Positions 11,120 through 25,057 of a stretch of DNA of 64,000 nucleotides are shown here, piece by piece. The DNA is taken from positions 248,001 to 312,000 of the forward strand of contig LATX02000194.1 of the NCBI GenBank assembly GCA_001466705.2, written 5' to 3'. The DNA comes from Moniliophthora roreri (taxonomy: Eukaryota > Basidiomycota > Agaricomycetes > Agaricales > Marasmiaceae). Below the pieces are notes generated by a model. The model did no database searches and was not told the origin of the DNA. It saw only the letters and a list, made by a program, of their open reading frames with translations. How positions within the stretch are numbered: position 1 is the first letter of the stretch; each line of letters starts with the position of its first letter. Made by a program: the position numbers and the translations under genes.

Positions 11120-12652
11120 GTCTAGACACGATAAGGAAAAAGGAAAGATGGCAGTCACGCGTGTGACCAGTAAACGGAATCGCGTGACTAATCGGAGTTG
11201 TAATTCGGCTGAATGAAACACGTCGATCACGCTTTGCGTGTTTGGCGACGCGACGAGGTATATGTGATTGGATTATCTAAAACAGTTGTACAAGTTGTCT
11301 GCAATTCTCGCAGACTGAGGAAAGGTGATCGAGACTTGGAAGCTGGAGAATGAAAGCCCTGCAAACACTGGTGGCATGCAACTGCAGAGAATCTGTGATT
11401 AACACCGTGTGGGGTCTGTGAGTATTCCATAGATCAAGTGAACTGAGCTGAGACTGAGCTGTGTCATGCCTTGACTGGAAGAATGCTATTTCTCTTCAAA
11501 AGAATTGCAGGGTGGCCTTCTTTGCTCTGTCCATGGCGTTGTCTTGCGAACTGCCATCAATCTGTGGTGTCGTACTTGGAGTTTCCTTCTGCTGGTGGCA
11601 TGAATACTTCCCGTAAGCGAGGGTCGAGTAGTGAAGATGAATTGCCCATGTTATCAAACGCAGAACGTCGAAGGTTCTACATAAAGGTCTGGAGATCCGG
11701 TAAGACTCACCTCATTACACCATCCCCTGAGCGCTATATCTCTCCCAACATGTCTTCGAAAACCCACCCTTCCCTCAGGTAGGTATGAGTCCTGAATTGC
11801 CAGCGTGGTCATCTTGAGGCCAGAGTACTGTGCCAACTGCCAAGTGGCAAGGACAAGATGAGACTTAAGTGATCGGACCCACCGGAGGAAAACTCGGCGG
11901 CGGCGCAGCCTTCTGGGCGCCAGCGTGCGACTTTATACTTGCTCTTCTCCCTTCAACGTTTCCACCCGGTTTTTCCACAATCCAGAAGGCTGGATTGAAC
12001 TAAGAAGTACAACTCAAATCCTGCTCCAAACTCGCAAAACCCACAAGCCAACTTCAATTTTGTGACAGGAGACACATCTGCGAGCGTCTCAAGCTTGGCT
12101 CAAATAAGGTCAACGGCATTCCTTAGCTGAGCTTAGTCGAGCCGATGAACTACTGTACGCGCCGGTCGCAAGAGCGGCATTTCTAGTTCGATAGGGGAAA
12201 GCATCCACTGATCGCTTTCTAGGATCGCAATTGCGTTCTCATCCAAGGTAGGCTATCCCATCCTCCCATACTTACGGCTCCAACATGGCAGTAGAAGCTG
12301 ATGTTGATGGTAGCATAGCTAGCTCTCTGATGCATGATGCCTCGGGTCTAACTTTGGCACTGTAAGTAAAAACCTCGCGTGTGCAAACATGCGGTCCCTG
12401 ACGAGACAGTCATTCATGTCAGACCGGACGGTCACGGCGGGGGTAATATTCAACGAAAACACGGCCCAAGACCTCCGTGTGCCGTTGTTGCACCGAAAAC
12501 TTTCTCGCGTCGCTCAGGGTGGCAATTGTCACTCTTTCTTCTTTTTCCACCACTCATCCTTCTTCCCTCTGGATCGCTGAGGTTTATTTCCCCGTTTCTC
12601 TCTTAGCTAGGATTGACGTAATTGGCCTTTCTGCATAGATTCAAGTCCAGCA
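11120..12652. other. Intergenic stretch, no gene supported
   Basis: About 1.5 kb between divergent genes. The frame 11471-11782 contains a Lys/Arg-rich piece (RRRFYIKVWRSGKTHLITPS) that may be a worn gene fragment, but no splice continuation or family could be assigned. The pyrimidine-rich sequence at 12530-12610 just before the second GH5 gene is a likely core promoter or 5' UTR region. Confidence 0.45.
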
Positions 12653-15319
12653 ATGGCACACCAATCCCAGCCTTCGGACCACATATACAATCGCATTCCT
12701 TTAGAACAACACCCTCCTTCTCCTGGTCCGGGCTCTACGTTCCAGAACCCCCATAGTCGTTTTGCTGGCCAAGCGCTTTATCAAGATGGCTCATACGCAA
12801 CCTCACACCAATCCATGCCTTCAATAGGCGGCAACTCCGAATACAGCGCATCTGTCTACGCGCTAAATGACACCCGCGACAACCCATCTCTAAGCGGACA
12901 TTATCGAGATGATCCTAACGGACATGACGTGGCCATGTCTCCTATGGGTCGTTCTAAATGGATGGACGAGAAGGAAGCAGCGTACGCCTCGCCCAAGGCG
13001 AAGACAAACCACAAGTTGAAGATCATAGCTGTGATAGTAGCTGGCGCACTGGTCATTATCGCTATCATCGTCGGCGTTTACTTTGCTCTTTCCAAGAAAG
13101 ATAGCAAGGACGGAAATGCTTCGAAGGGAACCTCTAGTGATGCATCGACAGGGAAAAACAGTAATAGTAATGGCAATGGCAATGACAAGAGTGGAGTTGT
13201 CCTTGCGGTAACAGGTGGTGATGGTAGCGAAGTCACGTTGGAGGACGGAACGACATTCAAGTATTCGAATCCGCATGGAGGACACTGGTATTATGACCCT
13301 AACGAACCCTTCAACAACGGAGCAAAGGCTCAGTCTTGGTCACCAGCTCTTAACGAGACATTTAACTATGGTGTGGATAGGATAAGGGGGTGAGTGTTCG
13401 TTTGGCAGTACCATTTCTATCCATTGATCGAGATGCGTGTTTAGTGTCAATGTTGGCGGCTGGTTAACGATCGAACCCGTGAGTCATCCTTCGTATCAAA
13501 AGATTCTGTTCAACTGACATAACAACTATATTAATAGTTCATGCAAGTGACTCTAGCGTCACTATTAACAACGCGTACTGACTAATCCGACTTTAGTGCA
13601 CCTGCCCTCTTCGAGAAGTATGCAACATCAGTACCGACACCCGTCGACGAGTACACACTCCACATGGCTGTCGCAGCAGATACAGCCAATGGTGGTCTGG
13701 CGCAAATCGAGGAGCACTATAAAACCTTTATCGTAAGCTTCCCCTTCGGCCCTGTATTAATAGCGCACTTCTGAGTAGACTCTTACAGACGGAGAAAGAC
13801 TTTGCTGAGATCGCTGGTGCCGGCCTCAATTACGTTCGAATTCCCCTGCCGTATTGGGCTATCGACGTCCGTGAAAACGAGCCTTTCCTACCGAAAACTG
13901 CCTGGAAGTGAGTCTTTGTTGCCCTCTGATATGTCCAAGTTCTGACTTCTCATAACAGATACTTCCTCAAAGCCATCGGCTGGGCGCGAAAATACGGCTT
14001 GCGTATCAACCTCGATTTGCACGCTGTTCCGGGATCTCAAAATGGCTGGAATCATTCCGGTAAACTCGGAGACGTCAACTGGCTTATGGGCCCTATGGGT
14101 CTAGCGAATGCTCAGCGTACACTGGATTACATTCGTATCCTCGCCGAGTTCATTGCGCAGCCTCAATACCGCGATGTGATCACCATGTTCGGTATCATCA
14201 ACGAACCGAGAGAAAGCTATTCCGGTGCTGAGCAGATTGAAGCATTGTAAGTCTTGATTGGGATCATGAATATAGATATTCATTTTTATACAGCTACGCT
14301 GAGGCCTATCGCATCATCCGAGAGATCACCGGCATTGGTCAAGGTGCATGGATTTCCTACCATGACGCTTTCAGACCTCGAAGTGATTGGGCTGGATTCA
14401 TGGCCAACGCCGACCGTATCATGCTCGACGACCACCCTTACATCGCTTTCGGTGGTCAGGATAACCGCGGATGGGGAGCAAAGGTCGATCAAGTGTGTGG
14501 ATGGAGTGCAGATGTCAAGACGTCTATGTCAGCATTCGGCATGACAGCTGCTGGGGAGTTTAGTCTTGCCATCAATGACTGCGGGCTTTGGGTTACGGGT
14601 GTTGGTGATGGAACGAGATATGAGGGAGATTACAAGCCAGATCCTTCATTCCCGAGGATTGGAAGCTGCACGCAATGGACGGACTGGACGAAGTTCGATG
14701 CTGCGACCAAGGCAGAGATGAAGCAGTTTGCGATGGCTAGTTTCGATGCGCTCCAGGTATGATCGTACTCCTCTAATGTGCAGTCTATATTAACATGGTT
14801 CCTCAGAACTTTTTCTTCTGGACATGGAAAATTGGAGACTCCATCAACAGCGGAAAAGTAGAATCTCCTGCTTGGTCGTACAAGCTAGGACTCGAACAAG
14901 GCTGGATGCCATTAGATCCTCGTGAAGCCAATGGTGTCTGTGGTGATACAGCTCCTTTCAACCGGTCTATTCCACATGGTAATGGCAACGCCAACCTCGC
15001 CCGTTATCCTTGGCCGCCCGCCACAATTAGGAGTGCAGGTCCTGCAAACCGTGTACCAACATATACCGCGACAGGAGTCGTTCCTACTCTCGCAGGAGCA
15101 ACACTTACTGTGTCTGGTGTAACGCCAACCAAGACCATTGACATTGGAAACGGTTGGGCAAACCCTCAAGATCAGGCCGGAATGATGGTCCCTGTTGCGG
15201 GTTGCAGTTACCTAGATCCTTGGGTTGGTACCAGAGCCAGTGTACCCACGCCACTCTGCCCAGGAGTGAGACGGGACATTGAGGCTCACGAAAGTGAACC
15301 CACTCCTCCCCCGTTGTGA
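12653..15319 (+). CDS. Membrane-anchored GH5 exo-beta-1,3-glucanase (ExgD type), copy 2
   Basis: Paralogue of the gene at 5265 with identical exon phases: 12653-13389, 13445-13478, 13538-13542, 13597-13732, 13789-13907, 13959-14246, 14294-14756 and 14807-15319, giving 764 residues. The internal exons of 34, 5, 136, 119 and 288 nt have exactly the same lengths in both copies. The cytoplasmic tail (about 122 residues) is longer and Ser/Tyr/Pro-rich, the membrane span is at 123-146, and a Ser/Asn/Gly linker leads to the GH5 domain. The acid/base Glu (INEPRE, about 426) and nucleophile Glu (AAGEFSLAINDC, about 528) are present. The 5-nt exon TTCAT again precedes a GC-AG intron (GCAAGT at 13543). 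It likely acts on wall beta-glucan. The extra C-terminal stretch before SYLDPWVG is intact here. Confidence 0.92.
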
Positions 15320-15639
15320 AGAGGCACCCGTCACCTGTAGTTTAATCATCAGACGTTCGTTTCACATCCATCGCTACAGTCATTTTATTGTTGGGACTAA
15401 TAGTAGGATTCGCATTGTTTTCGTCGCACATACATACTCCAGGATCTCCTGACAAGTTACATTACTTGTACTTACATATTCGCAGTTGCATGAGCACGTC
15501 AAGAGCATACTCGCTCGGCCAATGGATACATAATCGCGGGATGTGCTTCGTATCAATCGCGTAACGCCGGTTTAGTATGGATGTATATGTGGATTTAGTA
15601 TGCATAATAATACAGTCCCGCTGTTTATTTTAAATCCAA
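15320..15639. other. Gap between convergent genes
   Basis: 3' flanks of the second GH5 gene (+) and the first S8 protease (-). AT-rich stretches near 15590-15640 could serve polyadenylation. Nothing else is seen. Confidence 0.45.
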
Positions 15640-18600
15640 TTACAGAGTGGAATTGTAATATCCAATGATTGGACTCAGCCAAGAGTCGTAGTCTCCTTCA
15701 TTAGAGGGATCTCCAGTCACTCGTAATGCTCTTACGAGGAGTTTGTAAGATCCATTCGGTATTTGGGTACCATTAGCGAAAACGGGGTCCACGAATTGGA
15801 AGATATAGGAGGGATTTGTGATTTCATCGTTGCGAGAGACGTAATTTACTTCCACTAGAGTGCCGACGGTCTCATTGGCTGCCGAGCCTTCGAGAACGAA
15901 ATCTGGTACGACAAGGTCCAAGCGGAGTAGTGGTGTTCCAAATACAAGCCTGGGATGATAGATAAGAGCTTTAGAAGCTACGCCTTCAACGGATGGAGAA
16001 GCGAACCTGATCTCAACGCTGGGGAAGTCTCCTCCCCCCGCCACATTGAACGTATAGTTTCTGGCCTGCGATTGCACATTCCCTGGGGGTTCGATTAGGG
16101 AGGGCATCTGCTTCTCGAGTATGATATCCGTGACGTCCAGTACCGTCTTGTCCTTCAGCGATGCCGCTAACCCCATGTAGCTGACATGCAATACCTCGGC
16201 CAGCGATCCGTTTTCTGGTACACTTGAGATTTGTATGAATCCAGAATACACAGGGAATGTACTTGGGTCCGCCTGTGGCGCTGTGAAATGTACGATAACA
16301 TCACGCGACTCGCCCGGTGCCAAGGAAAAGGAATCACTGCTGAGTTCGACGCTCGCAAAAGAGTTTGTCAACGGTACTGGACCGGCAGCTGGTTGGTTTG
16401 TTCCCTAGATCAAAGACATAGATAAGCGAGACGCCGAACGGAGCGTGGATGTGCTTACTGGCTCTACTGTGATCGCGGTACCGGCTGGGACGTGACTCAG
16501 CTGATATTGTTTACTTCTTTCTCCAGTATTCTGAACCGTAAAGATGTGTCTGAACGAGAATTTAGCACTTTCGCGTCATCAATGATCCGGGAGACTTACT
16601 CCGGTACAAAGTGGGCTGTATCGTTCAGGGCTATCTGCCCGGGCCAGACTTTTGTAGTGCTGTACAAGGCATCAAAAACATTCACTAATCCAGCACCTTG
16701 CTGCATCACAGTCTGAAGAAGGTCAGTACCACCATCCGCACTCGTGGATCCATGAGTGGCGGGGATCATTTTTGCTGTAGTCTCAAAGAGAGTGCGTGTA
16801 TCTACTGACTTTCCGAGCATCGATATGAGTAAAGCTGCACTTCCAGCCATGAAAGGAGTTGCCATGCTACCTGAAATGTGAGGCTGATACAAAAAGGCGA
16901 GAATCGCAATGTGACCGCGCACCTTGTACCGGATGCCACGCCGTACAGTCCTTTATTGGTGGGCAACAAAGACATGATATTTCCTCCAGGTGCAGCAAGT
17001 GCTGGCTTGAAAAACATGTCGTTCGTCGGACCTTCAAGAACTGTCAGGATTGGTAGTCGATGAAATGGAGTTGACCGACCATACGATGTAAACGTGGAAA
17101 TTAGCCCTCCTTCTGGATTTGGAAACTGAGTAGTACCACCTTGATCAGACAAGGGGAATGACAGAGCAACCGGTACGCCAGCAGCGAACTGCTTGACCAG
17201 CTGCAAACCCAGATAAGATGGTTAACTAGATGCCGGCCCAAGAACTGCTCACGAATTCCCCGTCAGCGGCCTGAATGAGTGTGGCGTTCACGTTCACATT
17301 GTCCAGAGTAATAAACCCAAATCCAGTGCCGTTGCTGAATAGTGTTTCAGTTAGGGAAACGATTTGCTGTGAACTGTTTGCTGTGACAACTTACTCGTAG
17401 AATATTACGGACTTCGCACCCTTAGCGACTGCATTTGTTGCTTTCTGCAGGAGAGGACATGTCCCACGTCGGATGATGACAACATAGTTCTCAAGATTTG
17501 GTGTATTGTCCGGAAGTGGAGAGCAAGCGTCATTTGGGACAGATGTTGAGTTTGAAGTAGCATAGACGGGGACTGACCCATCAACTGGGAATGGGGCAAG
17601 GGAATAGTATGTAATAGGATCATGGGAAACCCCTTGTACAGTAGCATTGTTCAAGTTGATCGCGATGCTGTGGTTATACATGTCATTAGGTTCGATATTG
17701 GATACGAGAAGAGCTTACTTGTCGACACTTGCAACTGAGATGGCATCGATGGCATTACCTGGTCCAGAGGAATAGAGTTTAATTGGCAACGAAAACTCTG
17801 GAAATGGTCAAACCGTACCTGGACCTGAGGAGAACCAGCTCCCAGATGCACCCTATGCGTATTCTATGAGCCATAAGAGAGAAGGGAGGAAACTTCACCA
17901 ACATCATTACCACTCGCTATCGTGACTACTTTCCCGCTTGCGGCGATTCTGCTTGCAACAACCTTCGAAAAATGATCGCCTCAGCATAAATTTCATCAGT
18001 GACGAAACAAATCGCACCGACGCAGTTCCTTCGGTCCAACCATCTACCCCGCCTATCGAGAGCGTGATTATGTCTTGGCCTTCGTCGGCTGCGCGCAGAA
18101 GTGCATCTACTATGACTACAATAAATAAGGCATGGAAACCTCGAGGATTGAATGAGTAACGAACTATCATCTGTTGAGTCGCCGGTACACCCGAATATTC
18201 TAATTCTGATCAAGACAATTACCACTAAAAACGACGTGTTGACATCGTACCTGTACATGGAGATCGACGCAGAGTAAGCGACCCCACTGATGTTGAATGG
18301 GTTGGATGGATCAGCAGCGATTATCCCCTAACCATTACTTGAGAGTTGAATCACGTTAGCCTCAAATATCGAGCTCACCGTGACGTGAGTTCCGTGCCCT
18401 GTACACGGGAAAAGTCAAAACATGTGCAATGGAGTAAGGTGGGTTTCTCACCATAGCATTGCTCAAAAGGATCAGGATCGGGGACGGGAGTATTTGTACC
18501 TGGGAAGGTCAATTAAAGTAACCTGAGGGAGTGAACAATCATACCGTCGTAGCCGTCGCCAACGAAATCGTACCTAGACACCAAGGTTCTAGAGTTGAGG

Positions 18601-19525
18601 ACCATAGGCGACAAAATGGAGTACATGGTACGTACCCCCCAGCAATCTTGAAGCCAGGCCCAAATCCGCCACCTAGGGCTGGATGCATGTAGTCAACACC
18701 TAGAGAGACGACCGTCAACAATCATTTTCTCTCCAGACTCAATAAACCAACCCGTATCAATGCTGAAAACAAGGTCAGATCGGCGAGCTTAAGATTTATA
18801 GCAAACATACACTCCAATCTTGATACCTTCGCCTGTGATGCCTTGCGCGTGAAGCTTATCAACCCCCTGTTGTCGGGCAGATGAAGGGTCGAATAAAAAG
18901 AGGAAATTAGCAACGCGTACAGTCATAACATGAGTCGACTGAGTATCTGGTATAAAGTCAATGGAATCCACGGCATCCATCTTTATAGGTCTTTTTTACT
19001 GTTTCAAGACATCCAGTAGCCGTGACAAAGGCCCTAGACTCACTTAGGACGAGAATATGTTCGTATCGGGCGAATGGACAGTACACCTGGTGTTTCTGAG
19101 AGTGCAGTAACGTCCTGAGCTTGTGGTGAGGTTGCAGGAAAATCGAGAGGTAGCGAAAGATAAAACCTTCAAACTCTGGTCTTTTCATCAGTCACGAACT
19201 AGTTTGGGCCTGTCAAAACTCACATCCAACGTCAAAGCTGATCCAAAGAATATTCCCTGCGAACGATATTCCTTATTAATTTTGAAACTGACGTTTTGTG
19301 TCTTCAATGACGCGTATAGCGGTTCGTGACTCTATGGAAGGTAAGTCTCGGTCAATGACATTGCTAATAAGCACTTACATTCTGTGCAAAGCCCGGATTG
19401 CTTTCCAACTCGACGATAAACCGCCTTGTACCAGGGAATCCATTTGAAGTGCGTTCACCGAACACGAGTCCTGTCCAAAATGAAAACCATAAAAGGACGG
19501 GAAAGTTCATAGCACGCAAAGCCAT
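15640..19525 (-). CDS. Secreted S8 subtilisin-like protease (Vpr-like), copy A
   Basis: The start at 19525 gives a signal peptide (MALRAMNFPVLLWFSFWTG, then LVFGE) followed by RRFIVELE, an I9-like propeptide start. Many short introns follow. The catalytic Asp lies in GVIDTGVDY, coded mostly by an 11-nt exon at 18752-18762. The His is in YGHGTHVT (about 18385), the oxyanion Asn in IASGND (about 17900), and the Ser in SGTSMATPFMAGSAALL (about 16855). A protease-associated (PA) domain is inserted at about 17650-17330 and an Fn3-like domain ends the protein. A 57-nt intron at 15950-16006 has no stop and is a multiple of three, so retention would keep the frame. It lies head-to-tail with copy B, 840 bp apart. 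Its role is probably nutritional or wall-related protein degradation. Confidence 0.85.
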
Positions 19526-20365
19526 TGAAAGTGCAACTTTGACCTCCGTCCAATTGACTTAAATACTACGTGAACGGCATTTCTTCTAACATTTGAGAAG
19601 CAGCAGTTGTGGAGATTATTGTTCGAGAAATTGATCCGATTTATGTTGTTGGTAGATTCCCCGTCCCTGCTTAGCATCATCAAGAAGTTGTGTCCGCGCT
19701 GGAGGCTCCACTGCATGGGAGCTGAAGCTTTTCAGAGATAGCGAGCAAGGCGAATAAAGATTTCAGAACATGGATTTTTTCCGGGCGCGAGTTCGGATCG
19801 ATGAAGGATATCCTCAAGGAAGCCATGAAGTCGGCAGCTTTTGGAGATACTCGTAACGTGAGTGAATATTTAAATATGGGCTTTCGATCTGTAAAGAGAA
19901 TTTCCGAAGATACAGCATTGAAGATTTACGTTGAGTGAGCTTTGCTCACAAGAGACTAGGTCATTGTAACGAATGGAGATCAGCATGGCTAGAATAACAA
20001 GGAGGAATACATCATTTCACACCTGATTTCAGCCCTGTCGCTCCGACTCTCTCCACCCCGAGAGTAGTGACGTTGCAATGCCTACACAGAGACCTGGAAA
20101 CCCAGGGCCGTGTGAGCGGTAATGAGACTGGTGAATTCCCGAAACAGCTTGTTGTCCTCGTCGAGGATTGTATGATGCAGATGGAACTAGTCAATGGAAG
20201 AGTTCTGAGAGCCATGGGCGCTTCCTGCACACCCATCACCGACACACTTCACCGACACACTTCACACGTCAATGCTCAATGATATTGTGGCCGTTCTTAA
20301 GTTCTAAGCACGAAAGGATTATCATTGCGTTCGTGCGTATTTGGAATAGGTATGTGGGTATAAAA
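19526..20365. other. Spacer between the tandem S8 proteases
   Basis: It must contain the promoter of copy A and the 3' flank of copy B. A short tandem duplication (caccgacacactt twice) lies near 20240-20265. No gene is supported; the frame 20012-20245 has no motif. Confidence 0.45.
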
Positions 20366-23300
20366 TTATTGGTCTCCTTCTGGGAAAAATCCTATAATAG
20401 GGCTCAACCAGCTCTCATAATCCGACTCGTTATCAGGGTCTCCTGTTACTCTCAACACTCGCATATAAACTCTATAGCTCCCAGCTGGTATTGTGGTCCC
20501 GTTATCAAAGGTAATAGAGTCAAGTTCTATAAGCCCAAATTCGCTCTCATTGTTCCGTTGGATATAACCATAAGACTTGAGCAAACCAAGGGTATCTACC
20601 AGAGGTGTGACCGGGGTCAGCGGTGGGTTTAAGTTCGTTGTCAAGTTGATGTCGTGGTCAACAAGGTCAACCCGCAACAGCGGTGACCCAAAGGCTCGCC
20701 TAAAATTCAATTGCAAGCGGTCAAAGCTCGGTAAAGATATGAATGATTGATTAACATACCTGGCTATTATAGTGGGGTAATCCCCAGCTGTTTCGTTAAA
20801 TGTATAATTCCTCGGCCCTTCTTGTGGATCTCCTGAGGCGTTAACAACAGCAGGTAAAGGGAAACCTGATAGGGTGGCATTGGTGTCAAGAATCTGCTTC
20901 TCAACCAAGCTGCCAGCAACCCCCATGTAGGACACATGCAGACTTTCATTTTCACTATCCACTTGGATGAAACCAGAGTAGATGGGTAGTGTGACAGGAT
21001 CCAAACCGTCTGGGGGTGTAAAAGAAATGTTCACTGCCCGAGCCTGTCCAGGTTCTAATGTGAACGAGGTGGTGCTAAATGAAACAGAAGCGTAGTCTTT
21101 AGTGAGAGGTACAGGACCCGGAGCCGCGGTGATTGATCCCTGCCAATATTTGTTAGGTTTTTTATGTAGGACATAAAAAGATCCTACCGGAGTGATGGTG
21201 ATTGCAGTTCCTGCAGGTACATGGCGGATGTTATACCGTTTCTCCATCGAGCCTTTATTTTGAATAGTTAAGCAATGGCTATTACGGATTCAGTTAATAG
21301 CCACAACATATTCCGGAGCGCCACTCACTCTCGGTTAAAGTGAGTGGTGTCGTTCAAGAGAAATTCGCCCGGTGAAATGTAGGTGGATGCGGTCGCGGCG
21401 GCGAAAACATCAATGAGGCCGGCACCTTGGGAAGTGACTGTTTGAAGTGGAGCCGTGTCCGAACGATTTGATGAAACATATTTCGCTGTGGTCTGCAACC
21501 GCGTCCTAATCCCTTTGGCAACGTCGGCGGACTTGCCCATTGCCTGTAACAAGAGCGCGGCAGAACCTGCAACGAATGGGGCAGCCATACTGTGCGGGAG
21601 AATCAGAATGAAGCCATCGAAAAGGAAAAGAGGTCTACCTTGTCCCAGATTCTAGGCCGTAAGATCCATTCGTAGTAGGAATACTTGAAAGACTAGTGAT
21701 TTTCAGTAGTTGCAACACCTCTGATAAGGGCGAGTACTCACATGTTTCCGCCAGGTGCACTGAGAGATGGTTTTAAAAAAAGGTCAAACGTGCTCCCTAC
21801 AGAGATAGGAATCAAGTGTCGAGAACCCAAGGCTAAACATATGACCTACCATAGCTAGAAAGAAGTCAGTGATTATATCCCATACTCCCCATTGCAGAAA
21901 AATGCAGACCTGGAGAAATCAGAAACAAGAACCCCATCCGGATCATGATATTGGACTAAATTTCCACCCGGAGGGAAAGTGAGATTGACAGGAACTCCCG
22001 CAGCAAATTGACGGACGAGCTGAGAATTGTACTTGTCAGGACACCAGACAGACGTCGTTTATACAAGATACTGACAAATTCTCCGTCTTTGGGTAAAATA
22101 AGGGCGGCACTGTAGTTTCCTACAATGATGGGCGCAAATCCTTTTCCGTTACTACAGTTCACAAATGAGTACAGTCGCGGTGAATGTGGAAATCAGGTCC
22201 TACTCGTAAATTAATGTCTGCTTCCCCCCTTTGGCTTCAATATTTGCAAGTTTCTCGAGCTGATGACATAAAATTTGTCAATTCTTAAATCGATGACCTT
22301 GAGTGGTACTCACAAACGTGCAGTTTCCCCTTCTGACAATCTAGTGAACATTAAGTGTCTGGGTATGTCTCGACTGACATCGCCACTTACTACAATATAT
22401 TGCGACAGGTCCGGCGTATCATCCGGTAGAGGTTGGCATGCGTCATTTGGAATAGATGTATCATTAGACGTTGCGTATATCGGTAAGCTTTCATTGGCCA
22501 GAAGGGGAAGAAAATCGTAATACACGATAGGATCGTGCTCAACACCGCTAACTATGACACTTTGCACTGGGAAAGTTGGACTGACGCCTCATGAGTGAAG
22601 GTAAAATGTTTGTATTATTAGATACGTACCTATTAACGCTTGCCACTGAAATCACATCGAGTCCTGTAGATGGACCAGAGATATACCATGCACCAGATTC
22701 ACCTGAGTTTCCCGCTGACACAGAGACGACGATCCCTGAGTCCGCAATCCTACTGGCAACGACAGCAGTAGTGCTCTCCGTCCAGCTTTCGGATCCACCA
22801 AGTGATAGACTCAATATATCATTCCCATCTTGCACCGCTTGCAACATGGCTTGTACAATTACTGAAAGAGAATGATCGTCATATCCTGTTCCAGGAGACC
22901 AAAGTGATAAAACTCACAATCGTCCTCGGTATAACCCTGGCATCCGAAAATCCTGTACATGGAGATACTCTGCGGTTCCGCGATCAAACAGGAGAAATGT
23001 CGGCCTGTCAATGGTAAAGACTCACGGCTGAGTATGCCACGCCGCTGATATTGTAGGGATTAGCAGATGGATCGGCTGCAATGATGCCCTGAATGAAAGA
23101 TATTAGCATCGATTCTTTGTCTTCGATGTGTTAGGATCCTTACAGCAACGTGAGTTCCATGGCCTATAAGAAGCACAGTGAGAATCAGGCTTGACATGGT
23201 CAATGAGCATCACAACTACATACCGTTACACTGATCCAAGGGATCTGGATCTGGAACAGGGATGCTTCCTGGACCTGAGTGAATATTAATGGTCGCCCCA

Positions 23301-24278
23301 GTGCATACCGAGTGCTTACACCCACCGGTATAATTATCGCCAACGTAATCGTAACCTCCAACGACCTATAGTAAAATTATTTCAAAAATCAAGATTTGTT
23401 GAGAGGGTAATACACAGTACCTTGAAGCCAGGCCCAAATCCGCTGCCCAGGGCAGCATTTGTGTAGTCGATTCCTAGAGTAGGTTTTTCAGTATTGGTAC
23501 GACGGATAATTGAAGAAGTGGCAACCTGTGTCAATACTGAATGTCATTTAATCAGCTGTTCATTTCAATTCGCTGAAGTACATACATCCCAATCGTGATG
23601 TTTAATCCCGTGATACCTTCCGCGTGTAGCTTGGTTACTCCCTATAGCAGAGTATGAGTTTCTTTTCGCACAGAGCTGAGGCTGGCGTACCGTTATCAGG
23701 TTACTACTCTGTTCTACGGGCGTCCCGATGGCTGCATTAGTGGTCGAGTGATATGGGCTGATCATCCTTTCATGCGAGTAAGTAATTGTCATCTGAGCCG
23801 ACTACTAGGAACCTACTCGGGCCTCGAAAACGTCTGCAGTGGTCGCACGGCCTTCACACCAGTTGCACGGCTAATCTTCGATATGTCCTGGTGGCGAGTT
23901 CAGTGTCAAAGAGTTAGTATCTTGATAAACTTGCAGACACGGACTTCAGGAGACTTGATTGTCGAGTTGTGGTAAGCGCTAACTTTGAGCATAAGCGTGG
24001 GAAAATACCTCGAGGGTCAGGGCGACACCGATAAAAATTCCCGGAGAATCAAACTCTCTGTCAACTTGATAATCCACCTCTCGGACATCTAATGAATCAT
24101 AGAACCGTCTGTGCAGGCCAGCCTGTACACTATAAGAACACGTTTTCTGTGAAGGACGTATACGCACCGACATCGCGTCAGAATGCTCCATTTCCACGAT
24201 GTATCGCTTGGATGCCAGAGTGTGACCGACTAGGAGTGTGCAGACACACGCTTTTGCGAGAATGATCGCAGAACCCAT
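20366..24278 (-). CDS. Secreted S8 subtilisin-like protease (Vpr-like), copy B
   Basis: The start at 24278 gives a signal peptide (MGSAIILAKACVCTLLVGHT) and KRYIVEMEH. Traced exons run through FYDSLDVREVDYQVDREFDS, LHAEGITGLNITIGI and the catalytic IIDTGIDYTNAALGSGFG. The Asp codon again sits in an 11-nt exon (23526-23536). The His is in GHGTHVA (about 23155), the oxyanion Asn in VSAGNSGESG, and the Ser in SGTSMAAPFVAGSAALL (about 21590). PA and C-terminal Fn3-like domains are present, the last ending WLSPIIGFFPEGDQ. The 60-nt intron at 20700-20759 is stop-free and divisible by three, like its counterpart in copy A. B is more diverged from A and C than they are from each other. No lesion was seen in the exons traced. 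Confidence 0.83.
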
Positions 24279-25057
24279 ACCGGAGAGCAGACACCATCAT
24301 AGTAATAGTGACTAATTATTATAGCTAGTTATGAGACAGAGTCGAGACAGGAGGTTGCTTCGCGAGCTCCAAACTATTTTCGAGTTGCAGATCGGTAAAA
24401 CTGGTTTCATGTTATTTCGCCACGAATTCTGAACGAATTCCGTGCAGCAGGCGACCTCCTATCGACGACTGCTAAGAGACAAGGACACAGAGGAGCCGAG
24501 CGGTCGCCGAAGCGGGCAATTTGGGTCCCAGTGAGTTTCCAGGTGTACTGATATGCCCAGGCCAGTGACAATGAGAGCGAAGGCAAAACACCCTTCGGTT
24601 AGTGCTACTTGGACTTTTCCGAGATTGCGTGATTTTCAGATCGTTGCGGGCACTCGCTTGATATGAGTCTGCTTGAAGTTGGGCTGGGATGGTCCTCGCT
24701 CAGAGGGCTCTACAGTAGAGATAAGTCATGTGATTTTGTTTTGGAACGATGACACTGATGGCCACCGTTCTAAGCTTTTACCTCTACAATCTCATAATGA
24801 GCTACATTCCCACTCCTTCGACCCCTTCATTATCGAGGGGGGAGGGGGGCCCATTAACGCGCTAGAGCGTTTCACTCGCCAGGGGCTCCTATATAGGGTA
24901 TACCCGAGGTACGCCTAGCGACCCAGGAAAAAAAGAAGACTACTGACTGACTAATGATTCAGCGACGGACAAGTGACGGTAAGAAATCAAACGATTTCAA
25001 TCGAGTACTCAAGAAATCTCAAAAGTATGTACTGCACGATGTAGCTCCAAATGACGC
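24279..25057. other. Intergenic stretch, no gene supported
   Basis: Upstream of copy B and downstream of topoisomerase III (both on the minus strand). It has a G-rich tract at 24837-24850. The small frame 24673-24918 has no recognisable feature. Confidence 0.45.
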
